A model generated the notes under the pieces. It had not been told where the DNA came from and ran no database searches. It saw only the letters and a list, made by a program, of their open reading frames with translations. The translations under genes were made by a program, and so were the position numbers. A DNA stretch of 64,000 nucleotides from Acetobacteraceae bacterium (GTDB taxonomy: Bacteria; Pseudomonadota; Alphaproteobacteria; Acetobacterales; Acetobacteraceae): assembly GCA_039613835.1 (NCBI GenBank), contig CP154827.1, positions 714,501 through 778,500 on the forward strand, written 5' to 3'. Below are positions 1 through 10,155 of this stretch, one piece after another. How positions within the stretch are numbered: the stretch's first letter is position 1; each line of letters begins with the position of its first letter.

Positions 1-1522
1 CGTGTCGCTTCAGCTTCCCGCCGCGCGGCTGCCGCGCCCCTCTCCCATATGGGCAGTGGGGTCGCCTTGTGTCTTAACCGCGAGAGACGTCACCAACGGG
101 TCAAGCGCATCAACCAGGGTTTTATCGCCCGGCTTCGCCCCACCGACCGAGGCGCATGATAACATCCCGTGCTTCCATGACATCCCGCGCCATCTCACGG
201 GCTGTTGCTTGCTTCTCATCACTCAACTTTGTGCTGAAGGCGTGCAGACCGGCACCCCAAAGCGCCCCTGACGTGCCACCCGCCCGATCAGCCCAGGCAT
301 CAGCTGCAACAGCCAGGACGGTGCGCGCCATACCCTGCCCATGATCCCCATCGCCCGTCTGCGCATCAATACGCCCCAGCTCGGCCTCCGCCGCCGCCAG
401 AGCCTGCGGCAATGGCCGTCATGACCCGCGCGACGCAGCGCCCGCGCCCCGCTTGCCTTCTTCCGTCGCGGCGGGGGCCGTTTCGGCAGGTTCCGGCGCC
501 AATTGTCTGAAGCCCCGCCCCCACGATGTTTTCACGCGTCAGGGCCGGGCTGGTGACGGGGCGCGCCAGAACGGCTCCAAGGCGGCATCAAGCCAGGTGA
601 GCGTTAAGGAACATCCCGCCATGTCGAGACTGGTGATGAATTCCCCAACGCATGGCGCGACGATATTCAGCCCATGCCGCGTTAGAATGTCGGTAATATG
701 GGTCCATAGGACGAAAAGCTCTTCATATTTCGTGGCACCCAGTCCATTGAGGATGACAGCAACAGATTGCGACCCGTCCGAAGGCTTTTCCGCAAGGAGC
801 GCTGTGCAGAGACGTTCCGCCAGTGCCTGCGCATCACGGATCGGCGTCTCTTCCAACCCTTGCTCACCATGCACGCCGAGTCCAATCGCCATTTGGCCTG
901 CCTTCACGGCGAAAAGCGGTGCAGCTTCACCCGGAAGCGTACATCCCGCAAAGGCCACGCCTAAACTCTGCGTCCGGCGATTGGCTTTTCCCCCGATTGC
1001 CATGACCGTGTCGAGGTCAAGCCTCTCTTTCGCCGCAGCACCCACAATTTTTAGGATCGCGAGGTCACCAGCTATGCCTCGACGCTCAAGATGGCGCTCA
1101 GACGGTGCGCTGGCAATGTCGTCACTGACCGCCATGAGGCGCGTCGGAATACCCTCTGCATTCAGCCCCTCCGCCGCAATGCTGAAATTCAGGACGTCAC
1201 CCACGTAATTTCCGTAACCCAATATGATGCCGCGCTCTTGATGGGCTGCGCGTGCCGTGCGGATGATGGCCTGAGTTGACGGAGAGGCAAAAACATCTCC
1301 AGCGACGACCGCATCCGCGAAGCCCCTCCCGACATAACCGAGAAACGCGGGATAATGGCCTGACCCGCCCCCAACGACCAACACGACTTTCGGGTCAGCA
1401 AGTGCCTCCCGGCGCATGACCCCATCCGGGAGGAGGCGCACCATGGACGCATGGGCAAGGGCAAAACCCTGTAGAGCCGTTTTGGCAAACCGTGATGCTT
1501 CCGCACCGCAGATTTTTGTCAT
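1..1522 (-). pseudogene. Dihydroxyacetone/tetrulose kinase (DhaK-DhaL fusion), frameshifted, 3' end cut by window
   Basis: ATP-dependent kinase of the DAK family, which phosphorylates dihydroxyacetone or tetruloses. The DhaK part is open from 1522 down to 539. It carries the glycine-rich VVGGGSGHYPAFLGYVG segment and a GLGVHGEQG motif containing the substrate-binding His. The DhaL part continues in other frames: TGDGDHGQGM (metal-binding DGDHG) near 340, and GGAKPGDKTLVDALDP near 100-150. At least two frameshifts (about 410-560 and about 155) separate the pieces, and the C-terminus is disturbed again near 30. The start at 1522 has an upstream GAAGGG ribosome-binding site. Because RpiB and TPI homologues lie upstream on the same strand, the substrate is more likely an erythrulose than dihydroxyacetone (inference from known DerK/LerK clusters). 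The family is clear; the specificity is not. Confidence 0.85.
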
Positions 1523-1623
1523 GCGACCAATATCCCTTCCTCTGACCGACGCGGCCTTAAAATATCATTTCCATCCGGGTTGGCTAACAGGCGTTCGTTA
1601 TCAGCCGCTGCTTAAATCTGATC

Positions 1624-1647
1624 AAAAAAAACGGCCCCGAAGGACCG
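1624..1647 (-). terminator. Rho-independent terminator after rpiB-like gene
   Basis: Read on the minus strand there is a six-pair stem (CGGTCC / GGGCCG, with one T-G pair) closed by a TTCG tetraloop and followed by eight T residues. It sits about 30 bases after the stop of the rpiB-like gene and before the kinase start, so the kinase may have its own promoter or depend on read-through. Confidence 0.75.
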
Positions 1648-1676
1648 CTTTCTTAATAACACGTCAGGCACCGGGC

Positions 1677-2138
1677 TTATTTCGGTGCTGCGTATTTTTT
1701 ATCCAGCGCATCGATGCCAGCGACATTTTTTGCCGAGGCGCTTGCGGGGTCGAATGTTTCATTCAGCCAGGCTTCCGCGATGGACTTTGCCAACTCCAAC
1801 CCGACAACGCGTGCGCCCATGGTGATGATCTGCGCATTATTCGAGAGCGCCGCACGCTGGGCTGAATAAGTGTCATGGGTGAGGGCGGCACGAATGCCAG
1901 GGATCTTATTGGCGGAAATGCAGACCCCAATCCCCGTACCACAACAGAGAATGGCGCGCTCAAACCGACCCTCTTTCACCCCGAGAGCAACGCGTTCACT
2001 CAGGCTTGCATAAAGCTCCGCCGCGCCATTCTCCGGTTTGGAAAGGTCGGTCGCTTCAAAGCCCTTTTTCTGAAGGTGGGTCGCCAGTTGGTGGGCCAGC
2101 GCCTCACCTGCACTGTCACCCGCGATCGCAATTTTCAC
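1677..2138 (-). CDS. RpiB/LacAB-family sugar-phosphate isomerase (probable tetrulose-4-phosphate isomerase)
   Basis: 153 residues, the usual length for RpiB-type aldose-ketose isomerases. The active-site stretch [14 protein letters not shown] at about residues 65-80 contains the catalytic Cys and the phosphate-binding GTGIG turn. The [14 protein letters not shown] segment is also typical. The N-terminus [14 protein letters not shown] differs from housekeeping RpiB and resembles the EryI/DerI subgroup, which interconverts D-erythrulose 4-phosphate and erythrose 4-phosphate. It lies downstream of the TPI-like gene and is followed by a terminator, so the two probably form a dicistronic unit. The family is certain; the tetrose role is inferred from context. 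Open and intact. Confidence 0.85.
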   Translation of the reverse strand: MKIAIAGDSAGEALAHQLATHLQKKGFEATDLSKPENGAAELYASLSERVALGVKEGRFERAILCCGTGIGVCISANKIPGIRAALTHDTYSAQRAALSNNAQIITMGARVVGLELAKSIAEAWLNETFDPASASAKNVAGIDALDKKYAAPK

Positions 2139-2199
2139 AGTCTCTGTCCTTTCTTACGTCGCACCGGACATCAACTTTCCGGCGCGTCCAATTCCGTCA

Positions 2200-2976
2200 T
2201 TATCGGGTCGATGAGGCCGCGCATGAATCGATGATGGCGGCGAAATCTTTCGGTGCCCATGCGGCGCGGCCGATAAAGATGCCGTTAATATCTTCCTGCC
2301 CGACATAGTGCGCGGCATTTTGCAGGGACACACTGCCCCCGTAAAGAATATTGATCGCGCGCGCTGTCTCGGAACCGTAAATGCCCGTCAGATGATGGCG
2401 CAGACGTGCATGGGCATCCTGCACAAAATCGGGCTCGGCCGCGCGCCCTTTGGCCCCGATGGCCCAGACCGGCTCATAGGCGAAAAGCACCCTTTTAACC
2501 TGCTCCGATGTCAATCCATGCAGGGCGATCCTGGCCTGACGCGCCAATGTCTTATGGGTCACGCCGAAATGATGGTCTTCCGCCGTGTCACCGATGCAGA
2601 TGAGAGGGGTCAGACCGTGGCGCATCGCTGCGGCGACTTTAAGATTGACGGTGGCATCTGTCTCATTGAAATGCGTGCGCCGCTCAGAGTGTCCAACCTC
2701 AACGAGGGTCGCGCCGCTTTCCTTGATCATGGGGGCGGAGATTTCGCCCGTCCAGGCGCCTTCATCCTCCCAATGCATATTCTGTGCACCGACCTGGAAA
2801 GGTGACTTGTCTAAAATGCCGGAAACATCCGCAATCGATGTAAAAGGAGGGATGACGAATGAGCTGATATGAGATGGTAATGCGATTTTTGCCAATGCCT
2901 CCGCAGCCTGACGTGCCTCCCCGGGTGCCTTATTCATCTTCCAACTCGTGCCGACCCAAAGCGGTTTGCTGCGCAT
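2200..2976 (-). CDS. Triosephosphate isomerase-like protein (probable tetrulose-phosphate isomerase, LerI/EryH type)
   Basis: About 258 residues from the ATG at 2976. An in-frame ATG at 2997 gives a 7-residue longer form, but MRSKPLWVGTSWKMNK fits the family better. All TIM catalytic parts are present: Lys in TSWKMNK, His in EVGHSERRTHF, Glu in FAYEPVWAIG, and the phosphate loop INILYGGSV. Housekeeping TIM has NWKMN and NILYGGSVK. The TSWKMNK form and the linkage to an RpiB homologue, a DAK kinase and a DeoR regulator match LerI/EryH, the second TIM of erythritol and erythrulose pathways. Intact. It could instead be the only TIM of the cell; the rest of the genome would be needed to decide. 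Confidence 0.85.
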   Translation of the reverse strand: MRSKPLWVGTSWKMNKAPGEARQAAEALAKIALPSHISSFVIPPFTSIADVSGILDKSPFQVGAQNMHWEDEGAWTGEISAPMIKESGATLVEVGHSERRTHFNETDATVNLKVAAAMRHGLTPLICIGDTAEDHHFGVTHKTLARQARIALHGLTSEQVKRVLFAYEPVWAIGAKGRAAEPDFVQDAHARLRHHLTGIYGSETARAINILYGGSVSLQNAAHYVGQEDINGIFIGRAAWAPKDFAAIIDSCAASSTR

Positions 2977-3191
2977 AATCTTCTCCATTTCATGCATGGC
3001 GTCGTTTTACCACGTCACACCACCGGCTCAAAATCTGGCCGATATAATGTGATCAACCCATCCAAGGATTTTTAGTAGTGTCTCAGGGCAGGATTGCACG
3101 CGGAGATAGCATTGATTCGGCGCGGCAGGGTTGCAAGATTTGAGTGTCCGTTGATTTGAGCGTTTGTCATAGAAGGGATAGGACATACTAA

Positions 3192-4034
3192 ATGAGTGAT
3201 AATAACGGAACGCTCCTCTTCGATACGCAGACGACAAGTCTCAAGCGTCGTAACTTAAAGTCCCGCCAGCAGCGCATTCTCGATTTGCTTTTTGAACACG
3301 GTAGTATGAGCATCGAGAGCCTCGCGGATAACTTCGGCGTCAGCCGCATGACGATCCATCGCGATGCGCATAATCTGGCTGACAAGGGATTGATCGATAA
3401 AAATCACGGCGGCGTTTCCCTTAAAAACCGCGCCAGGACCGAGAAAAACATCGCCTACCGGCAGCATCGCGCCGCTGATCTCAAGAGAGAAATCATTCGA
3501 GAAGCTGTTTCCATGGTGAAGCCGGGCGACGTCATCATGCTCGATGACTCAACCACGGTCGCCGAAATGTTGCCGCTTCTGCCGTCCTTAGCCCTCTTGA
3601 TGATCATCACGAATGCGCTGGGCGTAATGCAGGCTATGGCCCCCTTCCTCGGGATCAAGCCGATCTGTCTTGGTGATGAATATAATGGCGCGCGCAATGC
3701 ATTTTTCGGCCTGGTCTGTGAACAGGCGACGCGGGCGCTGCGAGCCAACACATTTTTTGTGTCGACATCCATCATTGCGGACGGAACGGTCTATCAGAAT
3801 GATCAGGACGTCGTCAAAGTCAAAAGGACGATGATGGATATTGCGGATCGCTCCGTTTTGCTGGCGGACAGCACGAAGTTCCAGGCGGGCGGGCTTCATC
3901 GTCTTGCCCAATTGCAGGAATTTGACGCGATCCTGACGGATAAGCAGATCGACCCCGAGCGCCTGGCAGAAATCCGGGAGCTCGGGGGCCATTGTGACGG
4001 TCTGCTGACCGTCACAGGGCTTAATGTGAAGTGA
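3192..4034 (+). CDS. DeoR-family transcriptional regulator of the tetrulose cluster
   Basis: 280 residues. An N-terminal DeoR helix-turn-helix spans about residues 25-75 (RQQRILDLLFEHGSMSIESL, then VSRMTIHRDAHNLADKGLI). It is followed by the phosphosugar-sensing DeoRC domain with VMLDDSTT-like (DVIMLDDSTTVAEM) and VLLADSTKF segments. Divergent from the tpi-rpiB genes with about 215 bases between them, the normal arrangement for a local repressor responding to a sugar phosphate. In rhizobial erythritol loci a DeoR regulator (EryR) accompanies tpiB and rpiB, which supports the same role here. Intact. Confidence 0.88.
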   Translation: MSDNNGTLLFDTQTTSLKRRNLKSRQQRILDLLFEHGSMSIESLADNFGVSRMTIHRDAHNLADKGLIDKNHGGVSLKNRARTEKNIAYRQHRAADLKREIIREAVSMVKPGDVIMLDDSTTVAEMLPLLPSLALLMIITNALGVMQAMAPFLGIKPICLGDEYNGARNAFFGLVCEQATRALRANTFFVSTSIIADGTVYQNDQDVVKVKRTMMDIADRSVLLADSTKFQAGGLHRLAQLQEFDAILTDKQIDPERLAEIRELGGHCDGLLTVTGLNVK

Positions 4035-4037
4035 CCC

Positions 4038-5093
4038 TTACGCCGCTTTTTCAAGCGTCTTGAGGTCAATGACGAAGCGATATTTCACATCTGATTTCTG
4101 CATACGCTCATAGGCGGTCTCAATATCTTTGATCGCAATCATTTCGATATCCGACGTGATGTTGTGCTTACCGCAGAAATCGAGCATCTCCTGTGTTTCA
4201 GGGATACCGCCAATGAATGACCCCGACATGGAACGCCGTTTGGAAGCGAGATCCATGGGCATGAAACCCAATGGATTCTCCGGCAGACCGACGAAGACAA
4301 AGACGCCTTCCCGTTTCAATGTTTCGAGGTAAGGCTCAACAGGGTGTTTGACCGCAACCGTATCGATAATGAGGTCGAGTTTGCCGGCGCATTGTGCCAT
4401 CTCCTCTTTATCTTTTGACATTACCACGTGATGTGCGCCAAGCCGCTTGGCGTCTTCCACCTTGCCTTGCGACGTGGTGAAAAGCGTCATTTCCGCGCCG
4501 AGCGCCCGCCCCAGCTTTAACGCCATGTGGCCGAGACCACCAAGGCCAATCACCCCGACCCGCGTGCCTGGCCCGGCCTTCCAGTGGCGGAGGGGGGACC
4601 AAGTGGTGATGCCGGCGCAAAGCAGCGGGGCAACAGCGGCGAGATCAAGATTTTTCGGGATGTTGAGCGCGAATTTCTCAGTCACGACAATCGCATCTGA
4701 GTAACCACCAAATGTTGGCGTCCCCATTTCCGGATCGTCACTGCCGTACGTCATTGTGGAACCGGTCTCGCAATATTGCTCCAGCCCTTCCTGACAGCTT
4801 TGACAATGCCCGCAGGAATCCACCAGGCAGCCCACACCGGCGAGATCGCCCTTTTTGAAGCGTGTTACCGCGCTCCCGACTTCGACAACTTCACCAACAA
4901 TTTCATGGCCGGGGACGCAGGGATAGATGGTGCTTCGCCATTCATTCCGCGCCATATGGAGGTCAGAGTGGCAAACGCCGCAATATGCGATGGCAATCCG
5001 CACATCTTTAGGGCCGACATCTCGGCGTTTGAACGAAAACGGCTTGAGAGCTTCATCGGCACTCTGGGCCGCATAACCTCTGCATTCGAGCAT
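4038..5093 (-). CDS. Zinc-dependent NAD(P) alcohol dehydrogenase (YahK/CAD-like)
   Basis: About 351 residues from MLECRGYAAQ. This start is preferred over an ATG at 5162 because GAAGGA lies just upstream and the family begins here. Catalytic zinc ligands: Cys in YCGVCHSDLH, then GHE in PGHEIVGEV. The structural zinc loop CxxCxxC...C is present in SCGHCQSCQEGLEQYC. The Rossmann motif GLGGLGHMALKLG follows. This is the cinnamyl-alcohol dehydrogenase-like group that reduces aldehydes with NADPH. It converges with the DeoR gene, ending 4 bases after it. Intact; the physiological substrate is not visible. Confidence 0.9.
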   Translation of the reverse strand: MLECRGYAAQSADEALKPFSFKRRDVGPKDVRIAIAYCGVCHSDLHMARNEWRSTIYPCVPGHEIVGEVVEVGSAVTRFKKGDLAGVGCLVDSCGHCQSCQEGLEQYCETGSTMTYGSDDPEMGTPTFGGYSDAIVVTEKFALNIPKNLDLAAVAPLLCAGITTWSPLRHWKAGPGTRVGVIGLGGLGHMALKLGRALGAEMTLFTTSQGKVEDAKRLGAHHVVMSKDKEEMAQCAGKLDLIIDTVAVKHPVEPYLETLKREGVFVFVGLPENPLGFMPMDLASKRRSMSGSFIGGIPETQEMLDFCGKHNITSDIEMIAIKDIETAYERMQKSDVKYRFVIDLKTLEKAA

Positions 5094-5192
5094 GATCCAT
5101 CCTTCACAAAATATGGAATGACCAAGCGCAAAGCGGCATCTCAGGCTGTCGCCGTAAAACAATGCCGCATTTTTTGACAGTATCTGTCGTCG

Positions 5193-5582
5193 CTATTCTT
5201 TAGGCGTCTTGCCGACGCGAACACCAATACGTTGCACCTGAGTCAGATTCCCGAAACGGTCATAATAAAAGATAGCAGTTCCGCGCTGCTGTGCATAGCC
5301 ATCGGGCGTTCCATCCAGTCGGCGGAAAAGAAGCTGCTTTGTGTCAGCTCTCTGAATAACCTCGTCACCGTTTGGAATGAAATGAAAAAGGCTGAAATCC
5401 GCATGGGCGCGCGGTAATTTCGACTCGCGGGCCTGTTGATGCAGGCTTGGCACTTTAGGTGCCTCATCTTCCGGCGGGGCCTCCTGCGCCCGTAAAGGTG
5501 GCGCGGCGAAAAGAACGGACGTAACGCAGATCAGCGCAGGAAAGTCTATCCTGCGCATCCTGCAACGTGACTTTACAAGCAT
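5193..5582 (-). CDS. Small exported protein of the RND efflux operon, function unknown
   Basis: About 129 residues starting at MLVKSRCRMRR, whose ATG lies one base after the stop of the outer-membrane efflux gene, so it is the last gene of that operon. There is a signal peptide (hydrophobic ALICVTSVLFAAPPLRAQ with an AQ cleavage site), then an acidic Pro-rich stretch and a C-terminal region with AIFYYDRFGNLTQVQRIGV, suggesting beta strands. No family recognised. It is probably periplasmic. Open although every other gene of the operon is broken. Confidence 0.6.
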   Translation of the reverse strand: MLVKSRCRMRRIDFPALICVTSVLFAAPPLRAQEAPPEDEAPKVPSLHQQARESKLPRAHADFSLFHFIPNGDEVIQRADTKQLLFRRLDGTPDGYAQQRGTAIFYYDRFGNLTQVQRIGVRVGKTPKE

Positions 5583-5583
5583 G

Positions 5584-7063
5584 TCAGACACCTTTTTGCG
5601 CGTGAGCAGATGAAGGTAGCTGCACGTCTTTCTCGCTCCAGCCGCCGCCGAGCGCGCGATATAAGGTGACGATATTCTGATATCGCGCAAGTTGGGCCAT
5701 GATGAGGTTTTGCTGCGCCAGATAGAGCGTCCGTTGCTGAGTCAGGGTCGTCAGATACGGATCGATCCCGGATTTGTAGCGCATCATTGCAAGATCGTAG
5801 GCTTTCCGGGAAGCCGCAATAAGGCGGGTCAGATGCTGATCCTGCCGCAGGTAGGTTTCCCGCCCGGTCAATGTGCCTGAAACTTCTTGAAAGGCTTTCT
5901 GCACGCCTTTTTCATAAAGAGCGACCTGCCGTCTTTGCTCTGCCTTCGCCATCTTCAGGTTTCCAGCATTCTGCCCCCAGGTGAAAATCAGCAAAGTAAT
6001 GGACGGGTTGGCGCCCCATGTCTGCGTATTCGGGGTAAAGAGATTGCGGAATTGCAAGCTGCTGATCCCCTCCTGAGATGTCAGCGTCACTTTGGGGAAA
6101 AATACCGCGCGCGCTGCGCCGATACTGGTATTCGCGCCGATAAGCTGATGCTCAAGCGCACGCACATCCGGGCGATTGGCAATCAATTCGGAGGGGAGGC
6201 CGGCCGGGATATCGGCCATCAATGTCTGCTGGCCGATATCTGAAGGCGAGGGGGGTGTGTCCGGCAATGGTGTGCCGACCCCAAGCATTTGCAGGGCATG
6301 TTCATCCACCGCCATCTGACGCGTGAATCGCGCGACATCACTGGCGGCACTCTCGACCTGCGTTTGGATCTGACTGAGTGTCAGTTCCTCCGTCTGGCCA
6401 TAGGTGAAGAGATTTTTCGTTAGTTCGAGCGTTTGCTGCTGCGATGACAGCGTATCCTGCGCGATGTGCAGCAAAGCGCGGTCGCTCAGCCATTGAAGAT
6501 AGGTGTTGGCAATCTGGGAGATCAGCGTGATCCGGACAGATCGCGTATTTTCCGCCGCGGCGAGAACGGACTCAGCCTGGAATTTCGACAGGTTACGGAT
6601 ACGTCCGAACAAATCGACCTCATAAGCCGAGAAACCGATCCCGGCGCCGTAATAGCGCAACAGAGAAGCGTTTGTGCCGGTGGTCGGCGCAAAGGAGAAA
6701 CCGGCAAGGTCAGAAGGCGCATTGTAGTTAGCCTGACCCGTCACGGTAATGGGCGGGAAAAGCACCGCATGTTGGACCTGATAGCTACCCTGTGCGGAGA
6801 TGATCGCCGCGGCCTTTTCCTGCAAATCACAGTTATTACGCAAAGCCAGCGAGATGATTGCCTTAAGACGCGCGTCACGAAAAAAAATGCGTCCACCCCA
6901 TATTGGCGGACGACGCGCCATCGACACGACTCTGCGCATCGTCCGGATATTGATTTTGCACGGGTTGGTCCGGGCGCTTGTAATGGGGCGCCAGCTTGCA
7001 TCCTGCCAAAAGCGCAACCATCCCGGAAATCATCAGGGATCGCGCCCAATCACGCAGCCTCAT
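5584..7063 (-). pseudogene. Outer-membrane efflux lipoprotein (NodT/OprM family), frameshifted at an A8 run
   Basis: TolC-like outer-membrane channel of a tripartite RND pump. The start at 7063 gives a lipoprotein signal (MISGMVALLAGC, lipobox LLAGC) followed by KLAPHYKRPDQP, typical of NodT. This frame ends at about 6875. The rest of the protein (about 470 residues with SLALRNNCDLQ, the GIGFSAYEVDLFGRIRN repeat and ANRPDVRALEHQL) continues in another frame. The shift maps to eight A residues at 6880-6887, so one base added or lost would restore the gene. Located 13 bases after the RND gene. It may be a sequencing error, a slippage site or genuine decay. Confidence 0.85.
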
Positions 7064-7076
7064 GATTTGACTCCCT

Positions 7077-10000
7077 TCAATCGCTGCGTCTTTTTGGCAT
7101 AAATATCGATTTTTCCTTCAGGCGCTTCACGCGGAAAAGGCAAAGAATGATGACGAAGAAGACCGGCACGAAAAATATTGTCAGCGCCGTCGCCGATAAC
7201 ATGCCGCCAACCACGCAGGTGCCGATGGCCTGACGCGAGGAGGCACCCGCGCCCGAGGCGAAGGCAAGCGGCAGCACCCCGAAAACAAAGGCGATGGAGG
7301 TCATCAGGATCGGGCGCAAACGCTCCCGGCCCGCTTTGATGACGGCTTCCTCCAGAGAGTCGCCTTCCTCAAAAAATGCTTTGGCAAATTCCACGATAAG
7401 AATGGCGTTTTTAACCGAAAGCTCCACCGTCGTGAGAAGTCCAACCTGAAAATAAACGTCATTACTGAGATTACGCATCAATGTCAGGACAATGGCACCC
7501 AGCACGCCGAGCGGCAGAACGAGCACGACGGAAAGCGGGATGGCCCAACTTTCATAGAGGACCGCCAGGCAGAGCAGGATGACAATTCCGGCCAAGGCAT
7601 AGAGCGGTCCTGTGGATCCCCCGGATTTCGCCTCTTCATAAAAAAGATTCGTCCATTCATATCCGATACCTGCGAGAAGGTTTTTAGCAATCCGTGCGAT
7701 CTCGTTCATGGCTGCGCCTGAGCTCACACCTCGACGGGGAGCACCCTGCACTTCAAGCGCATCGACACCATTATAGTTGGAGACTTTCTGCGGACCGTAA
7801 ATCCATCTGCCCTGTGCGAAGGAATTAAAGGGCAACATCGTGTTGCTGGCATTGCGGATATACCATTTATTGACGTCCTCAGACGGTCATACGCGCCCAG
7901 GGCTCACCCTGGATGTAAATCTGCTTCACGCGGCCTGCACGCAGAAACTGGTTGACATAAATGGAGCCAAAAGCACCGCTGAGGGCGCTGTTGATCTCAC
8001 TATTCGTGATGCCCTGCGCATTGGTCCGGTCGCGGTCAACATCAAGATGGAATTGCGGCTGGTCCGCCATTTCCATCGAGCGCACAGCTTCCAGCGCATT
8101 GCGGCCAAGATGGCCATTATCAACCAATTCAACGTCAAAGCCGGAAGCATTCCCCGTCTCCGTGACCGGAGGCGGATTGATGGCGAAGATCTGCGCTGCC
8201 GGATCACCTCAGAAATGCATGGTGATCTCCTGCGCGACATTCATCGCTGACTGGTTGCATTTTGTGCGGATATTCCAAGGCTTGAAACGGACGAAGAACG
8301 CCCTCGCGCTTTGCCCTTGCCCGGCGAAGTTAAACCCGTCCACACTGAAGACGGACTGCACAATATCGCCGTAATTCTTCATGATGTAATCGGAGGTCCG
8401 GCGATTAACCTCACCTGTCTGCGCTTTGGTGGCACCGGAGCGCATCGTCAACTGGCCGAAAAGAACGCCCTGATCCTCCTCCGGCAAAAAGCCTGTCGGC
8501 ACGCGGAGGAAGAGAAACACCACGCAGCCTGTCAAAATGACAAACCCGATCAGCGCCACGGTGACACTGTTGATCATCCATTTTACACCGCGGAGATAAG
8601 CCTTCGTCATCCGGTCAAAATGGAGGTTGAACCATTTGGCGAAGCGGTTTTTGACCGTGTGGGACAGCCGCAGCATGGTTGCGCAAAGCGCAGGCGTCAT
8701 GATGAGCGTGACGAGGACCGATAGCCACATGGCGGCGACGATTGTGAAGTAGAACTGGCGATAGATCACGCCCGTCGACCCGCCAAAGGCCGCCATGGGC
8801 AAAAACACCGCCGTCAGAACCAGCACAATCCCCACGAGTGCGCCCTGGATCTCATCCATGGAGGCTTTGGGCTTCCTTCGGGGAAAGTCCCTCCTCATCC
8901 ATGACACGTTCGACATTTTCCATAACGACGATCGCATCATCCACCAGCAGCCCGACAGCCAGCACTATCGCCAGTATCGTCAGCGTATTAATGCTGTATC
9001 CGAGCCACGACAAAACACCGAACGTGCCCGTCTACTGCTGGGCACGTTCGGTGTTTTGTCGGGATCAACGTGGCACGGAAATTCTGGAGGAAGATCAGCA
9101 TCACCACAAAAACAAGGATGATGGCGATGACCAGCGTTTCAAGCACTTCATGGATCGATAAGATGATGAAGGGAAGCGTATCGAACGCGTAAACCGTCTT
9201 CAGACCTTTGGGGAAAAACTTCTCAAGTTCTGAAATCTTGTCGCGGACGGCAGCTTCCGTTTTAATCTGGTTGGAGCCCGGCGCAAGTTTGAGGCAGATA
9301 CCGACGGCGGGGCGGTTATTATAATATGACGAGATATTATAATTCTGCGCCCCCAATTCCACACGCGCGACCTCCTTGAGGAGCACCTGTGACCCGTCAA
9401 GCTGGACTTTCAGCACGATATTGCGGAATTGCTCAGGGTCGCTGAAGCGCTCCGGCCCGATGATCGAGGCGTCGAAACCGGCTTCCGATGAGGCGGACAC
9501 GCCGCCGAGCTCGCCGGAGGAAATCTGGATGTTCTGCTGTGCAATCGCATTCTGCACATCCGTGACGTTGAGCTGGTAGCGAAAGAGGCTTGTTCGGGTC
9601 CATCCAGATGCGCATCGCGTATTCAGAGCCAAGAAGCGTCTTGTCACCCACACCCGTCACGCGGGAGACAGGGTCAGGCATGTTGGAGGCGATGTAATCC
9701 GCAATATCCTGCCCCGACATGCTTCCATCTTCAGAGATGAAAGCATGGATGAGGAAAAAGCTTTTCGCGGATTTATTGACCGAAATACCCTGTGTGACGA
9801 CTTCTGTCGGCAGACGCGGCTGGAACAGCTGCAATTTATTCTGCACCTGCACCTGCGCAGCGTCGGGGTTCGTCCCCTGCTCAAACGTCAGGTCGATTTC
9901 CATATGTCCGCTGCCGAAAGGCGTCGCGGAAATATATTCAAGGTGGTCAAGTCCATACATCTTCTGGAGGATCGGCCGCACCGTCGTATTATTGACGGTC

Positions 10001-10147
10001 TCAGCCGAAGCCCCCCGGATAGTCGACCGAAATCGCGACTTCAGGTTGCGCAACCGGCATGTTCGGGATGGCGACGATCCCGATGAGTATGATAATGAGT
10101 CCGATGACCCAGGCGAAAACGGGGCGGTCGATAAAGAAGCGTGACAT
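7077..10147 (-). pseudogene. RND (HAE1) multidrug efflux transporter, multiply disrupted
   Basis: AcrB/MexB-type inner-membrane proton antiporter. [16 protein letters not shown] at 10147 is the typical N-terminus. Recognisable segments follow in three frames: SATPFGSGHMEIDLTF, NFRATLIPT near 9070, [18 protein letters not shown] near 9000, [16 protein letters not shown] near 8850, INPPPVTETGN near 8150, and LRPILMTSIAFVFGVLPL near 7290. Lesions seen: frameshifts near 10015, 9585, 8890 and 7860, an in-frame TGA at 8209-8211, and a 54-base perfect palindrome at 9008-9061 that replaces the IAVPVVLL-type segment. This many independent lesions means the pump is dead unless the assembly is very poor here. 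Confidence 0.9.
9008..9061. repeat. Perfect inverted repeat (22-nt arms, 10-nt loop) inside the RND pseudogene
   Basis: Left arm 9008-9029, right arm 9040-9061, loop 9030-9039. On the minus strand the half that runs on into intact coding sequence encodes GTFGVLS and continues as WLGYSINTL, as expected for AcrB relatives. The other half is its reverse complement and stands where about nine other residues should be, causing a frameshift. The loop also reads as reverse complement of the expected coding sequence. This fits a local template switch. Confidence 0.9.
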
Positions 10148-10155
10148 GGATACTC

